Shown here: positions 1 to 7,389 of the stretch, one piece after another
How the letters are laid out: each line of letters starts with the position of its first letter
How positions within the stretch are numbered: the stretch's first letter is position 1
From: Chloroflexi bacterium CG23_combo_of_CG06-09_8_20_14_all_45_10
Lineage (GTDB): Bacteria > Chloroflexota > Dehalococcoidia > GIF9 > AB-539-J10
Assembly: GCA_002772325.1 (NCBI GenBank)
Contig: PCSL01000097.1
Coordinates: 1 to 12,614, forward strand
Length of the DNA: 12,614 nt
Direction: 5' to 3'
Translations under genes and position numbers: made by a program
Notes under the pieces: generated by a model
Seen by the model: the letters and a program-made list of their open reading frames with translations, nothing else
Databases searched by the model: none
Told to the model about the DNA's origin: nothing

Positions 1-423
1 CTCCTCTTGAGGATCTACTCCAACTGCTATCAAAGATGTTCCTTTTACCTCGGTGTTCATGTAAAGTTTTGGGGCAATCGTGGCAATATCACCCTCATCT
101 TCAATATTCAGTGCCTGCCTTATCTTGCCATCGGTTATCTCTCTGATCTCCGGCAATTTGCTCTCAGTAATGTAGTTCTCTCCAACTGCCAAAGTGCCGA
201 GACTCAAGCTTCCTAACCCTACGTTAATATCGCTTATTGCGGGCATGACCACTAAGTTAGCGCCATATTTTTCCAATTGACCATAGATATTCGTCTCTGC
301 AGCAAGGGCGATTGTTAGCACAGCAACGATTGTTGTAACACCGATAACCACACCGAGTGAGGCATATAACACTCGCTTTTTCCTTCGTGTGACGTCTTTC
401 ACAACCAGCCGGTATAGTTTCAT
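1..423 (-). CDS. ABC transporter permease, MacB/FtsX type (N-terminal part, runs off window)
   Basis: The frame is open from an ATG at 423 to the left window edge with no stop, giving the first 141 residues. The product starts MKLYRLVVKDVTRRKKRVLY: a short basic cytoplasmic stretch, then one hydrophobic segment at about residues 19-41, then a soluble region beginning with a Gln-Leu-Glu-Lys-Tyr-Gly-Ala-Asn-Leu-Val-Val stretch. That is the layout of a MacB-type permease (periplasmic core domain after TM1), the membrane half of a tripartite or lipoprotein-type ABC exporter. AGGAAGG lies a few bases before the ATG. It begins 32 bp after the Thi4-like ORF in the same direction, so it may be the distal part of the long operon or a separate unit. 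The substrate cannot be told, and the cognate ATPase is not visible here. Confidence 0.8.
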   Translation of the reverse strand, partial: MKLYRLVVKDVTRRKKRVLYASLGVVIGVTTIVAVLTIALAAETNIYGQLEKYGANLVVMPAISDINVGLGSLSLGTLAVGENYITESKLPEIREITDGKIRQALNIEDEGDIATIAPKLYMNTEVKGTSLIAVGVDPQEE

Positions 424-455
424 GCATTCCTTCCTAAAAACCTATCTGTTATCTT

Positions 456-917
456 TTACTTCTTTGATAAAATATCCAGAGCTACCTCAGCGGCTCTTTT
501 CCCAGACAGGAGCATGCCCCCGAAGATAGCTCCCATTCTTGGTGACCCGAAAACAGCATTAGCTGCCATGCCAGCAACTATTAAACCGGGATACGCCTCT
601 TTGGTGTTCTCTATTATCTCCCTCTCGCCCACTTCAGCCCACATCGGTTTCTCCCCGATTACCTCACCTGTTTTCGTCCTTAATTTAGGGTCAATCTTTT
701 TCACTACTATATGGCAAATCTCACTGCCATGCCTGGTAGCGTCTATTGCCACCTTTGCTTTTATAGCCAAAGGGTCAACATGTAACCCTGCCAGTGGAAC
801 AGCACTCCAATTTAACACCAAGCCGGCTATCCTACGGCTTGGGCGTTCTGGTTTAGCAGAAAGTCCTACCACCGCAATCACTCGGCTCGAATTTAGGATT
901 TCCTTCTCTGCGCTCAC
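456..917 (-). CDS. Chimeric ORF: CoA-binding-domain N-terminus joined to C-terminal part of Thi4-type thiazole synthase
   Basis: Residues from about 32 to the end match the C-terminal portion of archaeal/bacterial Thi4, the ADP-thiazole synthase of thiamine synthesis. Visible motifs are LNWSAV, AGLHVDPL, the GEKPMWAEVGE region and AGMAANAVFGSPRMG near the C-terminus. His in AGLHVDP, where the yeast suicide enzyme has Cys, is the sulfide-dependent type. The whole N-terminal dinucleotide-binding half (roughly 110 residues with GxGxxG) is absent. In its place is about 25 residues, ILNSSRVIAVVGLSAKPERP and a few more, resembling the start of a YccU-type CoA-binding protein. The chosen GTG (917) lies 7 bases past the upstream stop. 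An in-frame ATG at 956 and the longest start at 995 overlap the neighbouring gene. It is probably a deletion product and non-functional as Thi4. An assembly join is possible. Confidence 0.7.
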   Translation of the reverse strand: MSAEKEILNSSRVIAVVGLSAKPERPSRRIAGLVLNWSAVPLAGLHVDPLAIKAKVAIDATRHGSEICHIVVKKIDPKLRTKTGEVIGEKPMWAEVGEREIIENTKEAYPGLIVAGMAANAVFGSPRMGAIFGGMLLSGKRAAEVALDILSKK

Positions 918-924
918 TTTTCGT

Positions 925-1989
925 CTATGAAGATTTGTATTTCTTAAGGGCACCATAGAAAGCCTTCCAGAAGGGGTCGACGATGGGGTGTTCAAGTCTC
1001 TTCACCTTCCCTCTTTCTATTAGAACCATTCCTTTTCCCGGCTCAGTCAATTCGCCGACAATAGAAGACCTTATGCCTCTTTCAGCTAGAACCCTGACAA
1101 TGTCATTAGCCTTGTGCTCCCGACACGAAATAATCAGTGTTCCTTCGCTGATAGAGGCATAGGGGTCGATGCCAAAATAGCCGCATATCTCTCTTATGTA
1201 GTCCTCAACTACGATTTGCTCCTTCTCTATCCTCACTCCCAAACCAGCCGCCTGAGCCAGTTCATATAGTCCTCCCCACACCCCACACTCGGTGGCATCA
1301 TGCATAGCACTAACCCCATCTTCTCTGACTCCAACGCTTACCGCTGTCATAGCGTCGTCCACCACCGACATCTTATAGAATATCTGCTGTGCCTTCTGGC
1401 TAAAGCTCGTCCCAAATTTCTCCTCAATAATACGGGGGAACATGGTGGCAAAGATACCTGTTGCCTCAATAGCTGGTCCCTTGGTAATAATTATCTTATC
1501 CCCAGCTCTTGCCATCTTTGGAGTAACATATTCATCTTTGTCGCCAACTCCAATTACAGTAGCCCCACCCACCATAGGATAGTGGCAATTTTCATATCTA
1601 GCAGTATGGCCACAGATGACGGAGATTCCCAGCCGCTCACACTCTTTGTGCATAGTGTCCCACACTCTCTTCAGTTGCTCCTTGGTCATCTCCATGGGTA
1701 GGTTTAAATCTATGGATAGGAACTTAGGCTTTAGTCCGCAGGTCACTGCGTCAGAAACAAGGATATGAATGGCAAACCAAGCTGCCCTCTCCCAGCCATA
1801 CTCAGGGACGATGAACACCGGGTCACAGGTAAATGAGACTACCTTGTCCCCAATTTCTACTATCCCTACATCCACCCCATGCTGAGGGCCCACCAAAACC
1901 CTATCACTCTTAGCCCCCAGGCGGGGAAAAATCAACTCGCTAAAGATTTCAGGGGATATTTTACCGATTTCAGGAATTTCATTCACCAA
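925..1989 (-). CDS. AIR synthase-related / HypE-like ATP-binding protein
   Basis: This 354-residue protein has the PurM/HypE/SelD/ThiL fold pattern. An N-terminal half (about 30-150) has an acidic Gly-rich stretch (GPQHGVDVG), TCDP, HILVSDAVTCGLKP near residue 80, and GHTARY at about 127. A C-terminal AIRS_C-like half follows, starting near ITKGPAIEATG. Family members bind ATP and phosphorylate or dehydrate small substrates or a cysteine thiocarboxamide. It ends YKSS and lacks the C-terminal Pro-Arg-Ile-Cys tail of true HypE, so hydrogenase maturation is not supported. The start is TTG at 1989 with GGAGG 7 bases upstream; GTG at 1986 is the alternative. It sits between a ferredoxin and the Thi4 remnant in the sulfur operon, which suggests a sulfur or cofactor role. 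The substrate is unknown. Confidence 0.85.
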   Translation of the reverse strand: MVNEIPEIGKISPEIFSELIFPRLGAKSDRVLVGPQHGVDVGIVEIGDKVVSFTCDPVFIVPEYGWERAAWFAIHILVSDAVTCGLKPKFLSIDLNLPMEMTKEQLKRVWDTMHKECERLGISVICGHTARYENCHYPMVGGATVIGVGDKDEYVTPKMARAGDKIIITKGPAIEATGIFATMFPRIIEEKFGTSFSQKAQQIFYKMSVVDDAMTAVSVGVREDGVSAMHDATECGVWGGLYELAQAAGLGVRIEKEQIVVEDYIREICGYFGIDPYASISEGTLIISCREHKANDIVRVLAERGIRSSIVGELTEPGKGMVLIERGKVKRLEHPIVDPFWKAFYGALKKYKSS

Positions 1990-2028
1990 TGTTATTCCTC
2001 CGTTTACCTTGGATCACCTGAAGGACGG

Positions 2029-2331
2029 TCAGAAAGTCCTTGCCCCAGTGGGACACTCGGTGACGCATCTCCGGCATTTGATACAAAACTCAGCTAGAGG
2101 GCAGGTTCCCGAAGGAATCATAGCCACCTTGATATCTCTTTTGGGCTGAGGTATCTCACCACGGGCAGCGAACACACCCTCAAGTACTGGCTCCTTCACC
2201 AGCATATTCACACCTTCAACTGGACACACCTTGACACAGACGCCACAGCCTATGCAGAAATCCTCATTGGTTTGAGGAACCTTTGGCTCAACGGGAATTT
2301 GCAATTGATTAAGCATCGTCACTCCAGACAT
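2029..2331 (-). CDS. Two-cluster 4Fe-4S ferredoxin-like protein
   Basis: This 100-residue protein has two Cys motifs of CxxCxxCxxxCP form: C26-C29-C32-C36 (CIGCGVCVKVCP) and C83-C86-C89-C93 (CIKCRRCVTECP), with an extra Cys at 77. Each should hold a [4Fe-4S] cluster. About 45 residues separate the two motifs, longer than in a clostridial 2[4Fe-4S] ferredoxin, and there is an N-terminal extension of about 25 residues. No signal peptide or membrane segment is seen, so it is probably a cytoplasmic electron carrier or a small subunit. The ATG at 2331 has GGAGG four bases upstream. It starts 9 bp after sufB and ends 39 bp before the AIR synthase-like gene, so it is co-transcribed. It may supply electrons for cluster assembly or sulfide-dependent reactions; that is inferred from position only. 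Confidence 0.87.
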   Translation of the reverse strand: MSGVTMLNQLQIPVEPKVPQTNEDFCIGCGVCVKVCPVEGVNMLVKEPVLEGVFAARGEIPQPKRDIKVAMIPSGTCPLAEFCIKCRRCVTECPTGARTF

Positions 2332-2340
2332 TACTCCTCC

Positions 2341-3693
2341 TTATAAGACCTTTTTCAAACTCATAGCAATAATTTTATCTATCTCGCGGCGCAACAGCGG
2401 TGGGAATCCTGGGGTTTCAACGTCCAGGAAGCCTCGTGTTATCATTGCGGTTGCCTCATCCTCAGTTAGTCCTTTGCTCATCAGGTAATAGAGTTGCTCC
2501 TCAGCGATTTTCCCAATGGCAGCTTCATGGGTAAGGTCAGCTTCTGGAGAAGTGCTCCTGATCTGCGGATAGGCCCAGGCACGCGCCATGGGGTTGAGTA
2601 ACATACCCCGGCATTCTAGGTGTCCGCGTACCTTATCGGCGTAACCCTTCAGGGTTCCACGCATGGTAATTTTCGATTCCCCGGTAGCGATAGCCCTTGA
2701 GATAAGCTCACCTCTGGTACCATCTCCAGAAAATATAATCGAGGAACCAACATCAATATCAGATGTCTCCATACCAAGAATGATACACCGAATGACAGCT
2801 CTCGCATCCTTTCCTCTTAAAACCACCGTTGGGTATGCCTGGTCGCTGAGGCAGGGGCCTATTATGATAAAATTCTCAATGTAGGTGGCATTATCATCAA
2901 CTATGGCGCCTATTTTGGGTCTAACATGAAACCCGGGTCTAAAATTATGGATCATACTATACGTTACCTCTGAGCCCTCCCCCAGGTACATCTCGGTAAT
3001 GCAGCCATGTAATCCCATGTCACAGGCAGGCTGAGTAATACAGCCAGAGATTAAGTGAACCTTGGAGTAAGGCTCAGCTATGACCAGGATACGGGGGAGC
3101 TGAGCATACATCTGCGTTTCCACAAAGAAGCAAGCTTGAACCGGCAACTCAACCTTAACGCCCCTCTTGACCCAGACAAAGACACCGCCCCTGGAGTAGC
3201 CAGCATTGTAGGCCGTGTACTTATCGAGATTGATTGGCAAGATATGCGACCAAAACTTCTCAATCCAGGGGTATTCCTGAACAGCCTCTTCAATGTCCTT
3301 AATAATCAGCCCCTCAGGAAATTTAGCAAGCAAAGTTTTACTGGCTTCCTCGGTAAACCCAAGATAAGTACTATCAGCATCCTCTTGAAGTTTAGAGCCG
3401 GTCCTACCTATCTCTTCGATGCTCTGACCGCAACTCTCAGCCAGTTGCCTCATATTCTCGTCAAGCTCAAGCAAGCTTTGCCGAGGAGGGTGCTTGGGGG
3501 CAAGGTGGGGTCGGTAGGAGAGAAGGTCAAAGTCCATCCCAAATCTTCCTGCGGGGAATCCTTTATCTTCATACTCTTGGTGGATATTTCTGGCCAGCTG
3601 CCGGCTCTTCTTCAGCCACTCAGGAAACTTTTTGTCATATTCCTCATAATAATCTCTGAGTTCCTCTAATGCTCGTAGTTTCTTCATGTCCAT
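2341..3693 (-). CDS. sufB: Fe-S cluster assembly scaffold SufB/SufD family
   Basis: This protein of about 450 residues carries the SufBD core: beta-helix-rich repeats from about residue 150 onward and the C-terminal signature LTHEAAIGKIAEEQLYYLMS followed by GLTEDEATAMITRGF. With SufC it should form the ATP-driven scaffold that builds [4Fe-4S] clusters in the cytoplasm. At the position where E. coli SufB has the cluster/sulfur-receiving Cys in a CGAHT motif, this protein reads NPMARAWAYP, so that Cys is missing; archaeal-type minimal SufBC systems appear similar. The N-terminal 150 residues are charged and helical-looking. ATG 3693 has GGGAGG 9 bases upstream. A GTG at 3699, overlapping the sufC stop, would add two residues. 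It is translationally coupled to sufC. Confidence 0.9.
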   Translation of the reverse strand: MDMKKLRALEELRDYYEEYDKKFPEWLKKSRQLARNIHQEYEDKGFPAGRFGMDFDLLSYRPHLAPKHPPRQSLLELDENMRQLAESCGQSIEEIGRTGSKLQEDADSTYLGFTEEASKTLLAKFPEGLIIKDIEEAVQEYPWIEKFWSHILPINLDKYTAYNAGYSRGGVFVWVKRGVKVELPVQACFFVETQMYAQLPRILVIAEPYSKVHLISGCITQPACDMGLHGCITEMYLGEGSEVTYSMIHNFRPGFHVRPKIGAIVDDNATYIENFIIIGPCLSDQAYPTVVLRGKDARAVIRCIILGMETSDIDVGSSIIFSGDGTRGELISRAIATGESKITMRGTLKGYADKVRGHLECRGMLLNPMARAWAYPQIRSTSPEADLTHEAAIGKIAEEQLYYLMSKGLTEDEATAMITRGFLDVETPGFPPLLRREIDKIIAMSLKKVL

Positions 3694-3695
3694 TC

Positions 3696-4448
3696 TCACT
3701 TACCTCCCAGAATCTCCCTGGCATATCTTTCATAACCTTCCTGTTCGATCTTTGAGATAAGCCCTCTAGGCTCTCCAGAGCTGATTATCCTACCGGCGTA
3801 CATTACATGGGCTACATCTGGCTTGAGATACTGCAATATGTGGCGGTGATGCGTGATAACCAGAACCGAACTCCCCAGTTCTTTGGCCGCTTTGCCTATT
3901 TCTGTGCCAATAAGCTTGACTGAGTCAATATCGACGCCACTATCAGGTTCATCTAAAAGCATCAACTTTGCTCTCATCGCGAAGACTTGGGCTAGCTCTG
4001 AGCGTTTCTTCTCACCGCCGGAGAAGCCGAGGTTAATATCTCTGGTTAGAAAGGAGCCTGCGTTGAGCCCCACCCTTTCCAGAAATGGGGTAGCCAATCT
4101 TTCCTCCGGTTCTACCAGGGGGTCCCATGGCTCGCCTCCTGCTATCAAGCGTATTATGTCTCTGAGCTTTACGCCTCTGACCTCGGGTGGATTTTGGTAG
4201 GCTAGTCCGATTCCCAGCTTGGCACGCTCAGAGACCGTTTTGCCACTCAAGTCCTGCCCATCAAAAACAATAGAGCCACTTGTCACCTTGTAGGCTGGAT
4301 AACCGAGAATGGCTAGGGCCAGTGTTGTCTTGCCACAGGCGTTTGGCCCCAGCAAAACATGTGTCTCTCCGTCTCCTATGCTAAGCCCTACCCCTTTTAG
4401 GATTTCCTTTTCACCTGTGCTAACCCAGAGATTTTCTATTTCTAACAT
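3696..4448 (-). CDS. sufC: Fe-S cluster assembly ATPase SufC
   Basis: This 250-residue ABC-type ATPase has Walker A GPNACGKTT at about 34-42, the Q-loop Gln at 85 (AYQNPPEV), the ABC signature FSGGEKKRSEL at 142-152, Walker B LMLLDEPDSGVD at 162-173 and an H-loop His at 200. The SGGEKKR signature and EPDSGVDIDS are characteristic of SufC rather than of transporter ATPases, and the length matches the family (about 250). It energises the SufB scaffold in the cytoplasm. The ATG at 4448 has AGGAGG 6 bases upstream. It follows the NIL-ferredoxin gene by 10 bp and its stop overlaps the start region of sufB. No sufS, sufE or sufU is present in the window. Confidence 0.95.
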   Translation of the reverse strand: MLEIENLWVSTGEKEILKGVGLSIGDGETHVLLGPNACGKTTLALAILGYPAYKVTSGSIVFDGQDLSGKTVSERAKLGIGLAYQNPPEVRGVKLRDIIRLIAGGEPWDPLVEPEERLATPFLERVGLNAGSFLTRDINLGFSGGEKKRSELAQVFAMRAKLMLLDEPDSGVDIDSVKLIGTEIGKAAKELGSSVLVITHHRHILQYLKPDVAHVMYAGRIISSGEPRGLISKIEQEGYERYAREILGGK

Positions 4449-4458
4449 TTCCTACCTC

Positions 4459-4869
4459 CTAAAACTTTAGCTCCATTGCCCGCAGAGGGCAGGCTTTTAT
4501 GCACAGTCCACAAACAATGCATTTGGTATCAGAGAAGTCCACCAGCCTTGTCGAGGGCTCAATGATAAAAGCACCCGTAGGGCAGATGGTGATGCAGGCA
4601 CCGCAATGGGTGCACCTTTCTTCATTGCGGATAACATTCTGGCTCAAGGATTGAATCCTTATCCCGGTCTCGGTCAAATACTGAATTCCTCTGTCATAGT
4701 CTTTCTGTTCCCCATTCAGCTCCAGGACCAAAAGCCCCTCCTCGTTGGGAGTAACCGCTGCCTTGAGGATATTAAACTCAAGGTTGAAATCTCGAGCCAG
4801 CCGACATATTATCGGCTGCTCCACCAGTCTCTCGGGAAAATGAAGAACTATTCTCCTAGAAATAGCCAC
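4459..4869 (-). CDS. NIL-domain plus 2[4Fe-4S] ferredoxin, partner of the DUF39 homocysteine enzyme
   Basis: The first 75-80 residues form a NIL domain (an ACT-like beta-alpha-beta fold also found on MetN-type ATPases). They are followed by two [4Fe-4S] motifs: C86-C89-C92-C96 (CTHCGACITICP) and C117-C120-C123-C127 (CIVCGLCIKACP). In methanogens such as Methanosarcina acetivorans (MA1822), this domain pair works with the adjacent DUF39 protein (MA1821) to make homocysteine from aspartate semialdehyde and sulfide. The same gene order is seen here with a 24-bp gap. The start is GTG at 4869 with AGGAGG 5 bases upstream. The clusters probably pass sulfur or electrons to the DUF39 partner; which of the two is not visible from sequence. 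Confidence 0.92.
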   Translation of the reverse strand: MAISRRIVLHFPERLVEQPIICRLARDFNLEFNILKAAVTPNEEGLLVLELNGEQKDYDRGIQYLTETGIRIQSLSQNVIRNEERCTHCGACITICPTGAFIIEPSTRLVDFSDTKCIVCGLCIKACPLRAMELKF

Positions 4870-4893
4870 AGTTACCTCCTTTCCTTCGCATCA

Positions 4894-6105
4894 TTAACGC
4901 CCCTCTATTGGGCGTTCCTCAAGATTCTTGAAGGTTATGCCCGATTCCACTCCAGGCAGAGGTGCCACAAGCTCACTGAGGAGGAACTCTCCCTTCTGTA
5001 TCCACTCCTTTAGGATTTGGGCAATTTCCACTGCCCTGGGATAGCTGGACAAAGACGCTGTGGGGACTTCTTTCCCCTGGACTTCTATCCTACCGCTCTT
5101 TAGCCGGGCATAACTAACCTCTCCCAGAATGTCTGGCTTCCTCTGCGGGTAAGCCTCGGAATAATCCACGATGGGGGTGATGATGTCGGCATCCTTCACC
5201 GCTGTATAACGGAGGATTTCCTCAGAGAGTATGGGTATGGGAACACCGATACCTACTGTTATGGTAGAGCCATAGCCTAGCATGCTTGTCCCACGGAGCC
5301 ACTCCGGCTTCATCTGCTTTAAGTCGCCAATTACAGACAGCGTGCCCGCCGGCCGCCGTGGCACGCCATTATCCCTACGAAGGACATTGGGGTTATGCTG
5401 CGTGCCTTGCCAGGCAACATAGCCAATTCCCCCTCCTAAGAAAATCTTAGTTCCTATACCTATAGTCTTATAATAAGGGTCGTTGAGAAGTGGCGAGAGC
5501 TGCCCAGCGGTAGAGTAGTTAGCGTTTCCCAAATTTGGCTTAAGCACCCCCATATAGGTATAACGAGTCCTATCAGAGAGATTCACTGCCACATTGTAAT
5601 TCTGGTAGGCATTCCTGATATTGAACAGTACCGCCTCATTGATGTCTCTTATATTGATCAGGGTTTCCAGCTTCTTTCTGGGGTAGCAGTCTGTCCCATA
5701 GGCGGTGGCTACAAGCCTTATATCTTTCCCAGCTACCAGCTCCTCGATTACATGCCCACCGCCGTAATTGAACTCGCCGGGATAGAATTTATTTCTGGGG
5801 TCATCCTCAGGGAGGGCAGTTACCCCGAGGAAAATGTCTACAGCAGCTAACCCGGTGTAGACTGGAACATCATTGAGGTAAACCTTGCCACCACCAAGCT
5901 TTATTCTTGGCTTGGAGTGTCCAATGTTGAGAAAGGCACCGGAAGAACACATTGGCCCAAAGGTGCCTGTGGTTACCACATCCACCTCCTCGGCTGCTCT
6001 CTTTACACCTTTCTCCTCAACAACTTCGATTATTTTCTCGGCGGTCACCACCACCGCTTGCCCCTTGCGGATTTTTTCATTGATTTCAGCGATTGTTTTT
6101 GCCAT
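4894..6105 (-). CDS. Homocysteine biosynthesis protein, DUF39 family (aspartate-semialdehyde sulfurtransferase)
   Basis: This 403-residue protein is a full-length match by eye to the DUF39/HcyS family, with TTGTFGPMCSSGAFLNIGHS near residue 46, GHVIEELVAGK near 117, YGTDCYPRK near 136, and GGGIGYVAWQGTQHNPN further on. Cys53 and Cys140 sit in the two best-conserved blocks and are the likely persulfide-carrying residues; work on the methanogen homologue points to two conserved cysteines. The reaction is L-aspartate semialdehyde plus sulfide and reductant giving L-homocysteine, feeding methionine synthesis without homoserine activation. The ATG at 6105 has GGGAGG 7 bases upstream, placed in the short trailer behind tRNA-Cys. 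The partner NIL-ferredoxin follows directly. The protein is cytoplasmic. Confidence 0.93.
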   Translation of the reverse strand: MAKTIAEINEKIRKGQAVVVTAEKIIEVVEEKGVKRAAEEVDVVTTGTFGPMCSSGAFLNIGHSKPRIKLGGGKVYLNDVPVYTGLAAVDIFLGVTALPEDDPRNKFYPGEFNYGGGHVIEELVAGKDIRLVATAYGTDCYPRKKLETLINIRDINEAVLFNIRNAYQNYNVAVNLSDRTRYTYMGVLKPNLGNANYSTAGQLSPLLNDPYYKTIGIGTKIFLGGGIGYVAWQGTQHNPNVLRRDNGVPRRPAGTLSVIGDLKQMKPEWLRGTSMLGYGSTITVGIGVPIPILSEEILRYTAVKDADIITPIVDYSEAYPQRKPDILGEVSYARLKSGRIEVQGKEVPTASLSSYPRAVEIAQILKEWIQKGEFLLSELVAPLPGVESGITFKNLEERPIEGR

Positions 6106-6130
6106 ATCTTCACCTCCCTAAATTTTCTGA

Positions 6131-6203
6131 AGGCGAGGAGCGGATTCGAACCGCTGCATCGGGGTTTTGCAAACCCCTGCCTTAACCTCTTGGCTACACC
6201 GCC
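6131..6203 (-). tRNA. tRNA-Cys (anticodon GCA)
   Basis: Seventy-three nucleotides fold as a tRNA. The D-stem is GCC/GGC, the anticodon stem GGGGT/ACCCC closes a TTGCAAA loop with anticodon GCA, and the T-arm is AGCGG-TTCGAAT-CCGCT. Discriminator base 73 is U, the main tRNA-Cys identity base. The acceptor stem has a G5-U68 wobble and a U6/C67 mismatch, which is unusual. CCA is not encoded (the next bases are TCA). Its 5' end lies inside sepCysS: tRNA G1 is the third base of a Lys codon, and U8-A9-G10 is the sepCysS stop codon. The gene encoding the DUF39 protein begins 25 bp after the 3' end. It is the likely substrate of SepRS and SepCysS. Confidence 0.96.
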
Positions 6204-7327
6204 TTAGAATGGTGTTTCTGTAAAATATCCTTAAATGAATCTATAACAAAACCCAGCTGCTCCTTGCTTGCGGCGAAGGTGGAAACTTTAAAGGACTTCG
6301 CTAAGCCTGGCTGTGGCCCCCAGATTCCCCTTTTCTTCAGTTCTTTATACAGAAAATATCCCCTCTCAGGAACATGCTGGGAGATCTCATAAAAAGCCGG
6401 GGCATCAAAATGTAGCAAATCGTGTCTATGTGGCTTTCCCCCTAACTGTTTTAGACCTAGATTCTCCAGCTCCTGGGAAAACCACTGTGCTTTTGCTACT
6501 TGCTCATCCCAATGATTAACTCTTTCTTTTACATAAGGAAAGGAAGCCATGAACGTAATCAGTGGAACTCCTCTCACAGTGCAACCAAGAAGCTCTACCT
6601 CTTTCTTCTTATACACTGCTGATTTTCTCAGCAAAATATTCTCCCACTTCTTTTTCATCCCCAATACGCCACAAGGTCCGGCAGAAGCCATGCTTTTATG
6701 GGCGCTACCAATGATAAAATCGGCTCCTATTTCCATCATGCTTGTAGGCATTCTGCCTACGGCATAAGCTCCATTAAGGATATAAGGGACATTATATTTT
6801 GCGGCGACTCCCCCCAATCTCTTGGCATCGGGTAGGTTTCCATAGTTACCATCGGGATAGGTGAGCAAAATCAGTTTAGGATGGTGCTTTTCTATAAGTG
6901 GGATATAATCGGCGACATTAACTTTAAACTCTGGATATCCCGAACTTGGTACCTCAATTATATTTAGCTCTGCCCTTTCAGCAGCCACAACGGTAGTATA
7001 GTGTCTGTTACCATCAACAATAATTGTATCGCCAGGATTAGTTAAACAATGCATTACCATAAATTTGGCTTCCCTGGCCCCATGAGTTATAGTGGCGACA
7101 TCACAACCCAAGAATCGGGGTAAGAGCTCATGGGCAAACTTCTTAATAGGGGGATTTGTTATGTTGCACAAATTACCAAGGCAAAAATCGCAGGTAGAAA
7201 ATCCGTCTCCAAATTCTACTAAAGCCTCCCTAGCAGCATCAGTGAGGATGCCACCTGTTTGCAGAGGCATAAGATTTATAAGGTCCTTCTGCTCTCTCTT
7301 GAACGAGCTAAATTCCTGTGTTGCCAT
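6194..7327 (-). CDS. O-phosphoseryl-tRNA:Cys-tRNA synthase (SepCysS), PLP-dependent
   Basis: This 377-residue protein converts Sep-tRNA(Cys) to Cys-tRNA(Cys) with a sulfur donor. Motifs resemble archaeal SepCysS over its length: NLMPLQTGGILT (18-29), STCDFC with C46 and C49, THGAREAKF (81-89), TYPDGNYGNLPD (156-167), the PLP lysine K211 in IIGSAHKSMAS, and ELLGCTVRG with C249. The three cysteines known to be needed in the archaeal enzymes are thus all present. The ATG at 7327 has GAAGG just upstream. It sits between a small zinc-ribbon gene and tRNA-Cys, and its last codons and stop lie in the tRNA gene. SepRS, which would charge the tRNA with phosphoserine, is not in the window. A SelA- or cysteine-desulfurase-like role is less likely given the Cys triad. 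Confidence 0.95.
   Translation of the reverse strand: MATQEFSSFKREQKDLINLMPLQTGGILTDAAREALVEFGDGFSTCDFCLGNLCNITNPPIKKFAHELLPRFLGCDVATITHGAREAKFMVMHCLTNPGDTIIVDGNRHYTTVVAAERAELNIIEVPSSGYPEFKVNVADYIPLIEKHHPKLILLTYPDGNYGNLPDAKRLGGVAAKYNVPYILNGAYAVGRMPTSMMEIGADFIIGSAHKSMASAGPCGVLGMKKKWENILLRKSAVYKKKEVELLGCTVRGVPLITFMASFPYVKERVNHWDEQVAKAQWFSQELENLGLKQLGGKPHRHDLLHFDAPAFYEISQHVPERGYFLYKELKKRGIWGPQPGLAKSFKVSTFAASKEQLGFVIDSFKDILQKHHSKAV
6222..6249 (-). promoter_or_regulatory. Possible weak internal promoter before tRNA-Cys
   Basis: Within the 3' end of sepCysS, TTGTTA (6244-6249) and TATTTT (6222-6227) are 16 bp apart. Each matches the sigma70 hexamers at four of six positions. Transcription from here would start near 6215, about a dozen bases before the mature tRNA. 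If real, it would let tRNA-Cys be made without cutting sepCysS mRNA. The match is weak in AT-rich coding DNA, so chance is quite possible. Confidence 0.25.
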
Positions 7328-7389
7328 ATTTCCTTCTCTTTAATTTAGCAATATCGCTGGCTATCCTTGAAAACGTCTATCATAATCCC

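Noticed and set aside
917..1100. Missing N-terminal half of Thi4 in another frame upstream
   Set aside because: The region is fully used by the AIR-synthase-like gene and no GxGxxG nucleotide-binding motif was found in any frame on the minus strand.
3055..3669. Long plus-strand reading frame of 204 codons opposite sufB
   Set aside because: It lies wholly antisense to the well-supported SufB gene, has no family motifs and no clear ribosome site, and is best read as a shadow. The other plus-strand frames in the window are of the same kind.
4895..4915. Hairpin AACGCCC/GGGCGTT with a 7-base loop across the stop codon of the homocysteine gene, considered as a terminator
   Set aside because: There is no T run after it on the minus strand, and the partner gene starts 24 bp later with a strong ribosome site.
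6128..6130. Encoded CCA end for the tRNA
   Set aside because: The bases after the discriminator read TCA, so CCA must be added after transcription.
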